Assembly: GCF_026262505.1 (NCBI RefSeq)
Contig: NC_067205.1
Coordinates: forward strand, 7,068,001-7,132,000
DNA: 64,000 nucleotides
Origin: Trichomonas vaginalis G3
Taxonomy: Eukaryota > Parabasalia > Trichomonadida > Trichomonadidae
Reading direction: 5' to 3'
How positions within the stretch are numbered: the first letter of the stretch is position 1; every line of letters begins with the position of its first letter. The notes under the pieces are model-generated. The model did no database searches. It was not told the DNA's origin and saw only the letters and a list, made by a program, of their open reading frames with translations. The position numbers were made by a program, and so were the translations under genes. Positions 38,056-46,730 of this stretch are shown piece by piece.

Positions 38056-38216
38056 TTTTTATTCCTTTTTGACAACATCTCTCTTTCCATCATTACTGCA
38101 TAACCGCATTTTCTCAATTTTAGTGGTTTGTTATTTTTAGCAAGTTCTCGCATCATTTTTATCGTTTCCTCCCTTGTTATGATTCGTGGTAAATTTTGAG
38201 CTTGTGGGGTATCCAT
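38052..38216 (-). CDS. Small convergent gene (54 aa)
   Basis: Starts MDTPQAQNLPRIITREETIK and ends MLSKRNKN. It contains a short helix and a basic stretch KPLKLRKCGYAV. It is open, preceded on its strand by AT-rich sequence, and its stop overlaps the stop of the 87-aa gene in a shared TTAA. Such compact convergent ends are usual in these Polintons. No family is recognised. Confidence 0.4.
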   Translation of the reverse strand: MDTPQAQNLPRIITREETIKMMRELAKNNKPLKLRKCGYAVMMEREMLSKRNKN

Positions 38217-38267
38217 TTATGATAAAAATAAAAATTTAAATTATGCCGTTTTAAAGTTTGTGACAAC

Positions 38268-38620
38268 ATGACATTTTGACAACAGTCCCGGAAATGATTT
38301 GTCATGACTTCATCGTAATGAGTGTAAATGACCCAAAAATAATGTTTACGTTAATGGTTTTAGGTTATTCAATAATGAATTATTTTTGAAGAACTGAAGG
38401 AGTCACCAGGTCACCAGGTCACCAGGTCATTTAACTTCTCTGAAAAAATGTGACAACATGACATTTTGACAACAACACAGGAGGAAGGCAGTTATGACTT
38501 ATTTTTGAAGAACTGAAGGTGCTACCATGTTACCATGTGCTACCAGGTTAATTAACTTCTCTGAAAAAATGTGACAACATGACATTTTGACAACAACACA
38601 GGAAATATGATGCAGTCAAA
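38268..38620. repeat. Repeats with TGACAACATGACATTTTGAC and GCTACCATGTTACCATG
   Basis: Noncoding. At least three copies of TGACAACATGACATTTTGAC, with CACCAGGTCACCAGGTCACC and GCTACCATGTTACCATGTGC runs and GAAGAACTGAAGG between them. Related copies are at 39415-39650, 51141-51245 (inside C) and 63650-64000. Confidence 0.6.
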
Positions 38621-38631
38621 AAATAGCGTTA

Positions 38632-38677
38632 GTTTTAAAATTATTTTTATTTTTTTATTTTGTATGTAAGAACAGAA
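38632..38677 (+). promoter_or_regulatory. Polinton promoter module of B2
   Basis: GTTAGTTTTAAAATTATTTT, a T-rich run, then TTTTGTATGTAAGAACAGAA directly before the ATG. The same TATGTAA(G/A)(A/G)ACAG string precedes starts in A and C (for example 3748-3765 and 53056-53073). The module is thus shared between element families. Confidence 0.55.
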
Positions 38678-39343
38678 ATGTCAGTCGAAGCAAAAACATT
38701 CACGAACAAATCTAATGGTGAAACATTCACAAAAGGCACTTATAATGGTATTGAAGTCTTACGTAGAGACAAGGATGGTTACATTAATGCAACAAAGATG
38801 GCAAGAGAAGCGGGAAGGTTAAACCATTTAAACAGATTTCTCAATAGTGCTAAAATGCAGGAAATTCTTGAGTTTTGGTTGAAAGAATACGGTCGAGCCA
38901 AAAGTGGCTCAATTTCAAAACAAGCATTTTATGAGCTTACTAAGGGTGTTATAAATGAATTCAAAGGTATTTACATACATCCTGACCTCATTCATTTTGT
39001 TGCTGAATGGTGCTCTGTAAAGTATGCATTTTATGTCAAAGATATTATGGACTCCATAGACAAGAAAGTTCATGAGAAATTAGATGAAGACGAACTCGAA
39101 GATACAGTAGAGAATGCTAAACATTTGTTTGAAGAAGAAGTTAGAAAAACGTGTGAAAAACAATTAGAACATGAACGTGAGATATTTTATGGTTGTAGAG
39201 ATTCTTCATACGAACTAGACCAATGGGAACAAGAGGATTTAAAGAGAGAATTTAGAGAATATGAACTCGCTAAGATAGCATTAGAAGCTGCAGAAAAGAA
39301 GTTAAAAGTTTGGGGTCATTTTGTACAAAAATATTGTGAGTAA
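38678..39343 (+). CDS. KilA-N domain protein (221 aa)
   Basis: The N-terminal KilA-N domain is clear: GIEVLRRDKDGYINATKMAR, FLNSAKMQEILEF, then GIYIHPDLIHFVAEWCSVKY and AFYVKDIMD. The C-terminal half is charged and helical (EEEVRKTCEKQLEHEREIFY). KilA-N binds DNA in viral and phage proteins. I use the second Met (MSVEAKTF) because the first falls in the promoter string. The frame is open. It is followed by TAAATG, the compact ending seen across these elements. Confidence 0.7.
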   Translation: MSVEAKTFTNKSNGETFTKGTYNGIEVLRRDKDGYINATKMAREAGRLNHLNRFLNSAKMQEILEFWLKEYGRAKSGSISKQAFYELTKGVINEFKGIYIHPDLIHFVAEWCSVKYAFYVKDIMDSIDKKVHEKLDEDELEDTVENAKHLFEEEVRKTCEKQLEHEREIFYGCRDSSYELDQWEQEDLKREFREYELAKIALEAAEKKLKVWGHFVQKYCE

Positions 39344-39409
39344 ATGAACCATTTATTTTTATCATAAACGACCAAAAATATATGTTTACGTTAATGTTTT
39401 TAGGTTATT

Positions 39410-39650
39410 CAATAATTAATTATTTTTGAAGAACTGAAGGTGCTACCATGTTACCATGTGCTACCAGGTCAATTAACATCTCTGAAAAAATGAGACAACA
39501 TGACATTTTGACAACAACACAGGAGGAAGGCAGTTATGACTTATTTTTGAAGAACTGAAGGTGCTACCATGTTACCATGTGCTACCAGGTTAATTAACTT
39601 CTCTGAAAAAATGTGACAACATGACATTTTGACAACAACATAGGAGGATT
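39410..39650. repeat. Repeat copies between KilA-N and helicase
   Basis: Two more units of the GAAGAACTGAAGGTGCTACC ... GACAACATGACATTTTGAC repeat, spaced about 120 bases apart, like the tandem units at 63660-64000. Noncoding. Confidence 0.6.
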
Positions 39651-39677
39651 AATGCAAAAATAAATTCAAATCATACT

Positions 39678-41035
39678 TTATAAAGCATCATTTACAGGTA
39701 TTTCATCGTCAGTAAATGAATCCTCATTATCGTTTGGTTCAACCTGTTTATATAATCCTTTCATTTCTTCTTTCAAAACATAATACCATGTTTGTTTACC
39801 ATCTATTTTTCTTTGTTTCCTATCACATTTATCCTTAATGCTCATTTGAAAATTCTTGTCTTTCATGTCTGATGGTTTGCAGAATAGAGCATTTTTACAC
39901 GTCATACCTGCACACAATTCATCATAATGTGTATTTATCCATACATCTAAAGGATTTGTTGATAACTCGATTAAATCTTGTTTGGCTTCAGTCATCGGTA
40001 TGATTCGTACATTAAATGATGAAAGGTCATATTGCATAAAATATGTTAAAAGGTTATCATAAATTCCTTAGTGCATGAATCCATTAAATTCTTGAAGTAA
40101 TCAAAATTGACCCTTGAATTTACCATTAACCCTTAAAACTACGTATCTTCTGTCTCCAACTTCAATTTGACAGGGTAAACGTTGTTAGTTACGAAAATGA
40201 AGTTTTGCAACATTCTGAGCAGTTCTTCTGGGTTGATTCTTTTCATTAATTCTAATCTCATTATCCGTAATAATTGATTTCAAAGCGTTGAAGTTTGCGA
40301 GTCTGTCTTCACCTACATTCTTGAGTTCATTAAGTACAAGAAACATTTTATTTTCAACTACTGAGTTGAAATTACCCGTTAGCTCACTTATTTCAGTAAT
40401 GTTTTTACATGAATAACCAGCGAGAAGTTCAGAAATAATGTCTGTAAATCTGTTTTTACCTGTTCCCTGAAGTCCTTTCAAAATAATTGCTGTTTCATTC
40501 TTGATTCCAGGATGTTGAATCATTGATGCAATCCAGCGAGAAGGTATTTATACACTTCATCGTTATTATCACATATGGCTTCTTTAATGAAATTCATAAA
40601 CATCTCAATTTTTGAGTAATCTGGTTTTTCGAGAATGTTTGTATTTATAACCCTGAAACGTTGAGAAAACATCTGCGGAATCAATTTAAAGCAAACACCC
40701 TTAACGGTTAATGAGGATAATTGATTTAATAGTACGTCCCATGCTGTTATGGTTTTACCTTCTTCTTTAAATAATTAATCATTTTGAGTGACTCTTTCAT
40801 GTTTTGATTGAAGAACGAATGATATTTGATTCATTTTGTCGTGGATATTATAGTCCTTTTGAATGAAATATTTATTTCCACAATCTACAAAACGGATTAC
40901 ACGTGATAAATCCTCAATTACTTCAGAACTGTTTTTATACTGATGATTTTCAGCCTTGCGTCTAATATCTGTTATCAAAAACGAGTCATCAAGTTTTATA
41001 TCAAATGTTATTTTTGGCTTACGTAATAAAGGCAA
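39678..41035 (-). CDS. SF3/D5-like helicase region of B2 (fossil)
   Basis: Walker A is LKGLQGTGKNRFTDIISELL near 40475; Walker B-like FLVLNEL is near 40340; then ALKSIITDNEIRINEKNQPR near 40255, an SF3-type motif C neighbourhood with a conserved basic tail. This matches D5-type superfamily 3 helicases of virophages, large DNA viruses and related plasmids. Further pieces at 39678-40037 and 40775-41035 look like the C- and N-terminal parts. It follows directly after the primase region on the same strand. The region is broken. Confidence 0.65.
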
Positions 41036-41988
41036 AACGTATTCATCATAATATTCTTTTGATAAAGTTTTAGAATCTTCACCAAAACAAATGGAGAAGT
41101 CATTAAATGTGCATATCTACTACGTGCTTTTTCAAAATTACTTTTAGCATTTTCTGTTAAACTGCAGAAGTTATAAACGTTATCGTATGCTTCATTAATT
41201 AAATGATTAGGTAACGAATTAATTGCTTGAAACAGTGTGAATAATGTAACTTCTTTTTCTAAATTCATGTTTCCACCGTCATTATGTACTTCAAAATCAC
41301 AGATGCCATCAACTATGCTCTGGGCAAGTTTATCGTCAATGTTTACATCTTTGTTTTCATTCATTATACTCTTTATTTCTTCGTTCTTTTGTTCAACTCT
41401 TACCTTAATATTCAAATCATTTAATATATCATTCACTGTTCTGGTTAATGTTGAATCGTAACTTCCACGAATGAATGAGTATGTATTGATTGGTTCTGTT
41501 GCATTCTTTCGAACTCTTGAATCAGCCATAACCACTAATGAACGCTTTGAATCATCCATAGAAGTCATGATATCGATATCATAATCATTGCAGGAATAAC
41601 ATTTAATCATTCTGTTCGAAACTGCATAGAAGAAATTAGTGTTGCAATAAATGTGAAGACCTCCTGAAGCGGTTTTAACGATAACATCTTTATCCGAAAG
41701 TTTTGATAGAATGTCTTTTCTAACTGTTTCTTTAAGTTCATCATTGTACGATTTATTGATATCAACATCTATAATCGTTAAATTTGAAATTTTATTTACT
41801 ATTAAAGCCATACCAGTTTTCCTTCCTCTTCCTCCATCATATTTGAGGTAGTTATGTAAATCAATCTTGTTTTCACCAATTCTTTCGTTGAGGGTTTTAG
41901 TTTCTGCCACAACTAATTCCTCAGCTAATGAATCAATAACTTGTTCATCAGAAACGATATAGTTGTTGTTGTTGTTTGTTGCTGTCAT
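41008..41988 (-). CDS. Archaeo-eukaryotic-type primase (Prim-Pol-like) of B2
   Basis: Three primase motifs are visible: NLTIIDVDINKS near residue 70, KTASGGLHIYC near residue 105, and DYDIDIMTS near residue 135. These are the hDhD, sGGxH and hD elements of AEP/bifunctional primase-polymerases. Such domains stand in front of D5-like helicases in virophages and nucleocytoplasmic viruses, as here. The gene starts at 41988. Its promoter module (41989-42031) ends where element C is inserted, so C may have cut its regulation. It belongs to a broken element. Confidence 0.65.
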   Translation of the reverse strand: MTATNNNNNYIVSDEQVIDSLAEELVVAETKTLNERIGENKIDLHNYLKYDGGRGRKTGMALIVNKISNLTIIDVDINKSYNDELKETVRKDILSKLSDKDVIVKTASGGLHIYCNTNFFYAVSNRMIKCYSCNDYDIDIMTSMDDSKRSLVVMADSRVRKNATEPINTYSFIRGSYDSTLTRTVNDILNDLNIKVRVEQKNEEIKSIMNENKDVNIDDKLAQSIVDGICDFEVHNDGGNMNLEKEVTLFTLFQAINSLPNHLINEAYDNVYNFCSLTENAKSNFEKARSRYAHLMTSPFVLVKILKLYQKNIMMNTFCLYYVSQK

Positions 41989-42031
41989 TTATATAGGAAT
42001 AAAAAAATAAAAATAATTTTAAAACTAACTT
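41989..42031 (-). promoter_or_regulatory. Promoter module of the B2 primase, at the C insertion point
   Basis: The minus strand reads AAGTTAGTTTTAAAATTATT and then T-rich sequence to the ATG, the same as 38632-38660. Element C begins at 42034, immediately upstream. Confidence 0.5.
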
Positions 42032-42043
42032 TAAGTTAGTATA

Positions 42044-42090
42044 CAAGTCTTGGGTACGGCGGCACTGCGTTCCACCTTACCCAATACTTG
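42044..42090. repeat. Terminal hairpin (left end of C)
   Basis: Stem CAAGT/ACTTG, TGGGTA/TACCCA and GGTGG/CCGCC (one G-U type pair) around a loop with GCAGT. It starts 10 bases from the element end. Confidence 0.65.
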
Positions 42091-42164
42091 TGAATTTGAC
42101 ACTTTACAAAGCCGCCAACCATTTCACCTCACTAACGAACTCACTAACGACTTCACTAATGTTC

Positions 42165-42449
42165 TCATAAATTTTCCTCAATATCTTCATCATCAGTGTT
42201 AACTCTATTGTAGTCATACTTGAAGTCATAAAGTTTCTCTAACTTCTTAACGTACAATTTACATAACTTACCTTCGTCATCGTATGGTTTAATGATATAA
42301 CTATTTCTATCTTTATACACAGTCAATGAAAAGTCAACTGGTCTCGGATGTATTTGAAAGAACATGTTATGCTCAGGAAGGAAGAATAAATGTTTAAATG
42401 TATGTTTGTTATACTGTGGAATTCGAATGAGTTGCTTTTGTTCTGTCAT
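42165..42449 (-). CDS. Terminal-repeat protein (94 aa), left copy
   Basis: MTEQKQLIRIPQYNKHTFKH onward, with FFLPEHNMFFQIHPRP and an acidic end NTDDEDIEENL. An almost identical copy is in the right repeat (63211-63495), so C carries the gene twice. A diverged relative is at 14155-14475 in A. Unknown family; a mostly beta, small domain is likely. Being at both ends, it would be expressed outward-to-inward from each terminus. Confidence 0.6.
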   Translation of the reverse strand: MTEQKQLIRIPQYNKHTFKHLFFLPEHNMFFQIHPRPVDFSLTVYKDRNSYIIKPYDDEGKLCKLYVKKLEKLYDFKYDYNRVNTDDEDIEENL

Positions 42450-42537
42450 TTATATAAAAATAAAATAAAAAATAAACTTAAAAATTAATGATATCACCAC
42501 CCTCACACGTATGAAAACATAGCACAAAAATAAATTT

Positions 42538-42584
42538 AGGTGAAGTGGTGAGATCTCACCTCTTTTTTCACCTGTTTTTTCACC
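42538..42584. repeat. GGTGAGATCTCACC palindrome array (left TIR)
   Basis: Same array as at 63075-63122, downstream of the 81-aa gene stop. Confidence 0.5.
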
Positions 42585-42601
42585 CACTTGAATTCATTGC
42601 T

Positions 42602-42847
42602 TTATAACTCTCTTCCTTTCTCCAACTCTTCTAACTTCTTCTTAAGTTCAGCAATGTTGTCCTCATGAAGTTTAATCTTTCTCAAAATTCCTTCTTTATC
42701 TAATGGTTGCTTTATCTTTCTAAACTGAACTCTACCATCTTTCATAGTATGAATGTAAAAACCTTCTGGAATAGTTCCTGATTTAATGTATTCTACCAAA
42801 AACTTTTGTTTCATTGCTTCAGTGACTTTAGTCGTCATTTCAATCAA
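42602..42847 (-). CDS. Small coiled-coil Polinton protein (81 aa)
   Basis: MIEMTTKVTEAMKQKFLVEY, then GFYIHTMKDGRVQFRKIKQP (a beta hairpin) and a C-terminal coiled coil (LHEDNIAELKKKLEELEKG). The YIHTMKDGRVQFRK stretch is similar to FYYVSQSKDGKIYVRKRKVP in the 72-aa protein at 45170-45388, so the two may be paralogues. It is followed by the GGTGA palindrome. Confidence 0.5.
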   Translation of the reverse strand: MIEMTTKVTEAMKQKFLVEYIKSGTIPEGFYIHTMKDGRVQFRKIKQPLDKEGILRKIKLHEDNIAELKKKLEELEKGREL

Positions 42848-42888
42848 ATAAAAATTTTAATATTAAATAAAAATAACGTTATTTTTTT

Positions 42889-43328
42889 TCAGTAAGGAAA
42901 CGCAGGAGTTTTACGATTTATTTGAGGAGTAGGTTCTGGTTTAAATGTTGGAGTCGGTTTAGGAGTTGACTTTTGAACAGGAGTTTGTACTTCCATAGGT
43001 TCAGGAGTCATTGAAGGTTTTGCTTGTGAAGGTGTTGGAGTTTGTTTAACTTCAGCTACTTCAGTATTATTTACAACATTTGCTTTATTTCTTTTCAACA
43101 TCATTACTGCTCCTGCTGTAACTAGCAAACCTAGTGGGAGACCATATTTATATAAGGACTTGACCAAATGCTATTTTTGACAGGAGCTGGTGGAACACCT
43201 AACCTTGGTGAGACTGCTCTTTGCCATTGTGCAGCTCGTAAGAAATATTCAATAGGTGCTCCATAATCGTTTGGTAAAGTTTGTTTCATAGATGGTGAAG
43301 GTTCACGAGAGCTTGATGAAGAACTCAT
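42889..43328 (-). CDS. Small membrane protein with proline-rich tail, and adjoining Ser/Pro frame (fossil locus)
   Basis: One frame (42889-43167) has a membrane span LPLGLLVTAGAVMML followed by KRNK and a long tail of PTPSQAKPSMTPEP-type repeats. A neighbouring frame (43131-43328) begins MSSSSSSREPSPSMKQTLPN and is also Ser/Pro-rich. They could belong to one or two virion membrane proteins. The position next to the capsid gene suits a particle component, which is inference. Confidence 0.45.
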
Positions 43329-43358
43329 TTATAAGCTTTAAAAATAAACGTTCATCCT

Positions 43359-44735
43359 TTATTCCTCACTGTCGTCCGTAGCTAAGTTATAGTCATCTAA
43401 TCTTATTATTGGGATGCCATTAGCACGCACCTGAATGGCAAAGCAACAATCCCTCATAAATCCAATAAGTGGCTTTGGTACATTTTCAGTTGCTAGTTCA
43501 ATAGGTCCTTTAACAGACAATTTGTATGTTATTGGAGCAGTAGATGTTTGACCTTGCTGGAAGCAAAAGTCCACTTCTGTTGGAAAACCACATAAGAAAT
43601 GTGTGTTGTCATAGCTATCCCATTTATGTTCCACACTACCATCATCCACCAATGACCTCATAACATCTTCATTAAATCCTATCATATCATTGTTTGTATT
43701 GCAAGCGTTCGCAACCATTTCATAAAATACAGGTCCATATGATTTTTCAGGTTCTGCAGGCATATTTCCATAAGCTCCCATGGAAAGCTGAAGATATTTA
43801 AACTTAGGGTTCTCAAAATTAACATAATAGTTGTCTTTCTTTCTAAATAGTGCCCAAATACTTTTAACATTAATAGGCGTATAAGCTGCTGTAAATGTTG
43901 CACTTGAACTATCTGTATTCTTTGAGAATGAACCGTCCATAGGAATCCAATCCATAACTTTAACAGGAAAACATAAAGCCTCGTTTGTATAATGTTCTAC
44001 AAGTTCTGTATAAATGTTAGGGTCTAAAGAGAATGACTTTGGATGAATGAAACATTCATTAAAATCCATCTTTGTTCGAAATAGTTGCTGGGTTACAGTT
44101 GTAATAGTAACTGTTCCACTAGCTTCTACTGCCTTCGTTATCATAGTGAATGGTTCATTCCATGGAACAAATTTATTTGTCGGTGGATTTGAATCTGAAG
44201 CAAATGCAACTTTAAGAGTTGGATTGAAAGCAATGATATCATTTACAGATATAGATGTGCATTGTAAGGCGTCGCTACTGAACTTTACTTTAAGCTGAAT
44301 GTTTCCTGCAAAAGCTGGAATAAATCGAATAGCTTCTAATGGAAGGAATCTTCTAACAGGAATTCTTAAACGAAGCTTAAAATCAAATGATTTTCCTGCT
44401 GTAATTGGACCACTAACAATTTGTCCTGTTCTGCATGTTCCCGAATGACTCCATACATCTTCATGTCGAGTCTTTGAGAAAACATCTACTTTCTTTATTT
44501 GTTCGGTAGTTTGTGAGTTTGAAGTTATATATGCTTCTTCTCTTGCGTTGTCTTGAGAATATACGATACGACCATTTGCAAGGATTTGATATCCAGCAAC
44601 TGCATAGAAAGCGTCATCGAAACCAATCCAAAATCCTGGTGGGTTTGTTTTATTGGAACCTGAACCAATTTCTTTATCTACAATAAATTGACCTTCCATT
44701 TTATACGTAATGAATGTATTGTAAAGGTCCAACAT
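43359..44735 (-). CDS. Candidate major capsid protein, double jelly-roll type (fossil)
   Basis: 458 residues of strand-rich sequence. RRFLPLEAIRFIPAFAGNIQ then LKVKFS fits the loop and strand pattern of Polinton-type double jelly-roll capsid proteins, and a second strand-rich half follows (YKLSVKGPIELATEN ... CFAIQVRANGIPIIRLDDY). In Polintons this protein would form an icosahedral shell. Related sequence continues somewhat upstream of the given start. No A copy is visible because A is cut by the window. The gene is broken. Assignment by pattern and neighbourhood, not search. Confidence 0.6.
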   Translation of the reverse strand: MLDLYNTFITYKMEGQFIVDKEIGSGSNKTNPPGFWIGFDDAFYAVAGYQILANGRIVYSQDNAREEAYITSNSQTTEQIKKVDVFSKTRHEDVWSHSGTCRTGQIVSGPITAGKSFDFKLRLRIPVRRFLPLEAIRFIPAFAGNIQLKVKFSSDALQCTSISVNDIIAFNPTLKVAFASDSNPPTNKFVPWNEPFTMITKAVEASGTVTITTVTQQLFRTKMDFNECFIHPKSFSLDPNIYTELVEHYTNEALCFPVKVMDWIPMDGSFSKNTDSSSATFTAAYTPINVKSIWALFRKKDNYYVNFENPKFKYLQLSMGAYGNMPAEPEKSYGPVFYEMVANACNTNNDMIGFNEDVMRSLVDDGSVEHKWDSYDNTHFLCGFPTEVDFCFQQGQTSTAPITYKLSVKGPIELATENVPKPLIGFMRDCCFAIQVRANGIPIIRLDDYNLATDDSEE

Positions 44736-45169
44736 ATTTTCACCAGGAGGTGAGAGATTGAATGTTACCCATGTGTTATCTTTAGCAGTTCCAGGTTGTG
44801 ATGGAATCTTTGCGTCAGAATATTTTCTATTAGTGTCACCAATTTGAACTGCATTGTCTATGATATCGAAATATGAGCGAATCTGATGAATATGCTCTGC
44901 TGGAGTAAATTCGTTTACTGTTCGTTCTGCATGTATTTACTTCAGATAAAAATATCTATTTACTTCATTATTCTCACTCTTCTTCTTGGCATTCGTGGTG
45001 GAAGTTGTTTCTTGACATTTTCAATGAACTGTACATTCTCTTTTGTCTCAACTTCTTTCACTGCGGGTCAGGGTTCTTTGACTCGGTTTGTTTTTCAATG
45101 AAATTCACGAACTTTGCAATAAGCTCTTGGTTCGTTATTGAAAGTACATCTGGCTTCTTTTCTTCTGTT

Positions 45170-45388
45170 CTATTGTTCAGTTTGAACAGAAGGTTTTATA
45201 TGGGCTTCGTGGACTTCACCCTTGCCATACACCTTAATGTTGTCGCTTTCTGCATTCGCTAATGGAACCTTTCTTTTTCTTACGTATATTTTACCATCTT
45301 TACTCTGACTTACGTAATAGAAAGGATGTTGTATTCCTCTTGCGTCATTTAATATAATAGACTCTCGCTCTGATTTTGACAAGCTCAT
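45170..45388 (-). CDS. Small Polinton protein (72 aa)
   Basis: MSLSKSERESIILNDARGIQ, then a beta hairpin HPFYYVSQSKDGKIYVRKRK, then a polar tail. It is similar in its middle to the 81-aa protein at 42602-42847. Further coding-like sequence lies downstream (44960-45170) on this strand. Function unknown. It diverges from the 45434 gene. Confidence 0.4.
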   Translation of the reverse strand: MSLSKSERESIILNDARGIQHPFYYVSQSKDGKIYVRKRKVPLANAESDNIKVYGKGEVHEAHIKPSVQTEQ

Positions 45389-45433
45389 TTTACATCGGTT
45401 AAAGTTTTAATTTTGTTTTTTATCTGCAGTCAA

Positions 45434-45688
45434 ATGACTCAGACAAGCCCTACGGACAAGACCCAAGGGGTCATAGATGTTGAAGCATTGAAGAAAGAAA
45501 TTCGTGAGCAAATTTTATCCGAACTGAAGGAACAAAAACAAGAACAAAAGCCAGAGAGACCAAAGAGAAAACTTAGTGAAAAACAACTTGCTGCATTAGC
45601 TGCTGGAAGACAAAAGAACCCACGTTTGCTGGCGAAGAAAGCTAGAGAAGAAGCTGAAGCAAAAGCTAAAGAAGCAAAGAAAGAGTAA
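45434..45688 (+). CDS. Small basic coiled-coil protein (84 aa)
   Basis: I start at MTQTSPTDKTQGVIDVEALK; the open frame extends 7 codons further up. The remainder is a long charged helix, LKEQKQEQKPERPKRKLSEK, then AAGRQKNPRLLAKKAREEAE. Strong basic charge suggests DNA or RNA binding, or a core protein. The stop is TAAATG, fused to downstream sequence. Confidence 0.45.
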   Translation: MTQTSPTDKTQGVIDVEALKKEIREQILSELKEQKQEQKPERPKRKLSEKQLAALAAGRQKNPRLLAKKAREEAEAKAKEAKKE

Positions 45689-45711
45689 ATGGTTTATTTT
45701 TATCGAATTAA

Positions 45712-46567
45712 ATGTATAGACAAATACCTTTATCTGTTGCGTTCAGTAGTGAAAACCCTGACGTCAAAATAAAGGGGAACAGAGTAACGTTTAAGTTTCC
45801 AACAGACTGGATTGTGAACATAAATGAAGAGAAGTACATTGGCATAACATCTATGTATATAACACGTGCTTTCAGAAAGGTTGACTTTATACTTCAAGTC
45901 GAGATAGAAAATGACGAACAGTCTTTAAGCGCCCAAAACATTCACATATACAAATACTTTAAATGACGATACAACATTGTTGCAATGTATGATTTCATTT
46001 AATGAATGTTCGAGAAAAAGTTCAACATTGAAGTACAAACTTTACAGCCTTTACGTGAGTTTCTTGCACAACTGAAAGAAGAAGGTAGTCAGCCACAACT
46101 TATAGACTTTCATTATGAATTTAATGAAAATGAAGATGGAACTCATGACTGTCAGTTTGTTATATATTCACCATTCAATGAAGTCGCTAAAAGAAAGAAA
46201 ATCCATTACGTATAAGTTTCAAATCTCTGAACCAATGAATGATTTCAAGAATGTTTTCAATTATGATGCAATGCTTCCGAGGAAAAATGAATTTTCAAAG
46301 ATTGTAACACCTGGCATTTGGGATAGAAAGCAAGCTATATTATATTCAAACTTAAGTAAGGGAGTTGAAAATGAGTTCATTGGTCATACAAGAACTTCAC
46401 CACTTCCTAACCCTAAATACTATAAATTAACTGGCTTCAATCGTGAGTTTTGGATAGACATGTTCTCCACTCATGACCATAACTGCCCAGTGTTCTTACC
46501 TCCAGACCATAAGGACTGTCTCTACATTGAAGCACAACTCTTAAACTCTACCATCGCAGTATTGTAA
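45712..46567 (+). CDS. Candidate minor capsid (penton-like) protein region (fossil)
   Basis: Begins MYRQIPLSVAFSSENPDVKI, with strand-rich segments VTFKFPTDWIVNINEEKYIG. Near the end is FWIDMFSTHDHNCPVFLPPD followed by CLYIEAQLL. The last motif parallels DVVLPKDGKDGLIIEMIL in the 293-aa protein. Polintons usually have one minor capsid gene near the major one, and this lies within 1 kb of it. The region is broken. The call is tentative. Confidence 0.4.
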
Positions 46568-46599
46568 AATCTACGCTAGCTTTATTTTTATCATGAATG

Positions 46600-46730
46600 A
46601 CCTCATTGCTGACAAAAATAAATAACCTCATTCATGACCTCATTCATGACCTCATTCATGACCTCATTGCTGACCTCATTCATGACCTCATTCATGACCT
46701 CATTGCTGACAAAAATAAATGACCTCAAAA
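46600..46730. repeat. 15-base tandem repeat (GACCTCATTCATGAC)
   Basis: About eight units of ACCTCATTCATGACCTCATT-type sequence, with CATTGCTGAC variants. Placed between convergent 3' ends of the virion region and polymerase B. A minisatellite. Confidence 0.7.

Larger units (their letters stand above)
38225..42033. mobile_element. Polinton-like element B2, left portion (interrupted by C)
   Basis: It holds a KilA-N gene (plus strand) and a primase plus helicase region (minus strand), separated by repeats with GACAACATGACATTTTGAC. The same repeats, inverted, continue at 63632-64000 beyond C, so C is nested in B2. Decay is mild (about three breaks) compared with B1, so B1 and B2 are probably different elements. 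Its own ends are not identified. Confidence 0.55.
42034..42616. repeat. Left terminal inverted repeat of C
   Basis: 583 bases, the reverse complement of 63044-63626 with very few differences. It holds a complete 94-aa gene, a GGTGAGATCTCACC palindrome and the final codons of the 81-aa gene. Confidence 0.9.

Noticed and set aside
45712-46567. Introns as the reason for frame changes in Polinton genes
   Set aside because: I saw no matching splice-site pairs of the trichomonad type, and A/C comparison points to decay.
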